64,000 nucleotides of DNA, from the NCBI RefSeq assembly GCF_034120055.1, contig NZ_CP139368.1, positions 2,976,001 to 3,040,000 on the forward strand, given 5' to 3'. The notes below the pieces were generated by a model. It saw only the letters and a program-made list of their open reading frames with translations, was not told the origin of the DNA and searched no databases. Shown in pieces: positions 63,270-64,000 of this stretch (position 1 is its first letter; the number at the start of each line of letters is the position of its first letter). This stretch comes from Microbacterium rhizosphaerae (GTDB lineage: Bacteria; Actinomycetota; Actinomycetes; Actinomycetales; Microbacteriaceae). A program made the position numbers and the translations under genes.

Positions 63270-64000
63270 TCAGGAGTCGCCGCCTGCCGTGCCGGTCGTC
63301 CCCGCCGTGACATCGAGCAGCCGATAGCGCTGGGCGGCCCGGGCCGGCGCATCCACCGGCACGTCGCCCCGCCGCGCGAGCAGCTGGAGCGTGCGGACCA
63401 CGATCGACTGCACATCGATCTTGAAGTGCCGGCGAGCGGCGGCGCGCGTGTCCGAGAACCCGAAGCCGTCGGCGCCGAGCGACGCGAAGTCGTTCGGCAC
63501 GAACTGCCGGATCTGGTCGGGCACCGCGTGCATGTAGTCGCTGACGGCGACGATCGGCCCGTGCGAGCCCGCGAGCCGCTCGGCGACGAACGGCGGGCGC
63601 GCGGGCCGCTCCGGGTGGAGGAAGGCCTCCTCCTCGGCCGCGATGCCGTCGCGGCGCAGCTCGGTCCAGGACGTGACCGACCACACGTCGGCATCCACGC
63701 CCCACTCCTCGGCGAGGATGCGGCGCGCCTCGATCGCCCACGGGACCGCGACCCCGGAGGCGAGGAGGTGCGCCGCGATGCCGCTTCCGGTGCGGTCGAC
63801 GATCCGATGGATGCCGCGCACGATGCCTTCCACGTCGACCCCCTCCGGCTCGGCCGGCTGCACGATCGGCTCGTTGTAGAGCGTGAGGTAGTACATGACG
63901 TTCGGATCGGGATGCTCGCCCCCGTACATGCGCTCGAGGCCCGAACGCACGATGTGCCCGATCTCGTACCCGTACGCGGGGTCGTAGGTCACCACGGCCG
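63270..64000 (-). CDS. aceE: Pyruvate dehydrogenase E1 component, homodimeric type (5' part outside the window)
   Basis: The C-terminal 243 residues of a thiamine-diphosphate enzyme that decarboxylates pyruvate for acetyl-CoA formation. Visible are VVTYDPAYGYEIGHIVRSGLERMYG, NVMYYLTLYNEPIVQPAEPEG, GSGIAAHLLASGVAVPWAIEARRIL, VWSVTSWTELRRDG and VPNDFASLGADGFGFSDTR, all AceE-specific. The frame is open to base 64000, so the start lies beyond the window. Confidence 0.95.
   Translation of the reverse strand, partial: AVVTYDPAYGYEIGHIVRSGLERMYGGEHPDPNVMYYLTLYNEPIVQPAEPEGVDVEGIVRGIHRIVDRTGSGIAAHLLASGVAVPWAIEARRILAEEWGVDADVWSVTSWTELRRDGIAAEEEAFLHPERPARPPFVAERLAGSHGPIVAVSDYMHAVPDQIRQFVPNDFASLGADGFGFSDTRAAARRHFKIDVQSIVVRTLQLLARRGDVPVDAPARAAQRYRLLDVTAGTTGTAGGDS

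Overview
The window is a contiguous piece of a high-GC Gram-positive chromosome. The gene content points to an actinobacterium of the Microbacteriaceae, most likely Microbacterium or a close relative (inference from gene content and order; no search was run). Indicators are a lone groEL2-type chaperonin next to csp, LytR_C and DUF3263 genes, an XPB helicase with its actinobacterial partner, DUF3027, an IdeR/DtxR regulator, a FolP2-type DHPS homologue, homodimeric AceE, and many genes with a TANNNT box 6-8 nt before the start codon. No tRNA, rRNA, CRISPR array, prophage or transposase was seen. Coding density is very high, and 4-nt ATGA/GTGA overlaps are the usual operon junction.

Layout. 1-8 kb: PiT phosphate permease (cut by the window edge), S9 oligopeptidase, HGSNAT-like membrane protein, 6-phosphofructokinase, SNF2 helicase. 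8-10.5 kb: copZ-copA copper export operon with a CsoR-like operator. 10.6-14.9 kb: deoxyribose-type catabolic operon (SorC regulator, DERA, ALDH, truncated ALDH). 15-26.6 kb: the translation and ribosome-maturation block nusA-ylxR-infB-rbfA ... kinase-truB-two membrane proteins-ribF. This block is interrupted by a glycosyltransferase, mutY and a DUF559 protein, and the DUF559 gene is bracketed by two copies of a palindromic repeat. 26.8-36.3 kb: S53 peptidase, LOG protein, proS, ICL/PEPM protein, RNB ribonuclease, pyroglutamyl peptidase, AlaX-like editing protein, ispG. 36.4-38.5 kb: a complete Trp attenuator (leader peptide with tandem Trp, alternative hairpins, terminator) in front of a PhzE/TrpEG-type fusion. 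38.5-41.1 kb: HNH nuclease, a 36-codon ORF ending inside an intrinsic terminator, M23 peptidase, DtxR regulator. 41.3-48 kb: serC, TetR, DUF3027 with an acidic tail, cold-shock protein, small membrane protein, XPB-associated protein, XPB. 48-53.5 kb: secreted 5'-nucleotidase, then a tight folE - FAD reductase - folP2 - RibD-like reductase operon. 53.6-57.7 kb: COG2345-type cysteine-containing regulator (divergent from folE), epimerase, two-component system. 57.8-64 kb: orphan WXG100 protein, groEL with CIRCE, csp, LytR_C, DUF3263, DUF2332, msrB, nitroreductase, aceE (cut by the window edge).

Most genes are ordinary housekeeping. The places with most new-biology potential are: the folE/folP2/FAD-reductase/RibD-like operon with its divergent cysteine-rich regulator; the 36-codon ORF whose stop codon lies in a terminator loop upstream of the HNH gene; the Trp-attenuated PhzE-like fusion; the split ALDH16-like pair; the palindromic repeats around the DUF559 gene; and the recurrent leaderless-promoter pattern, including a 17-bp minisatellite inside one divergent promoter.
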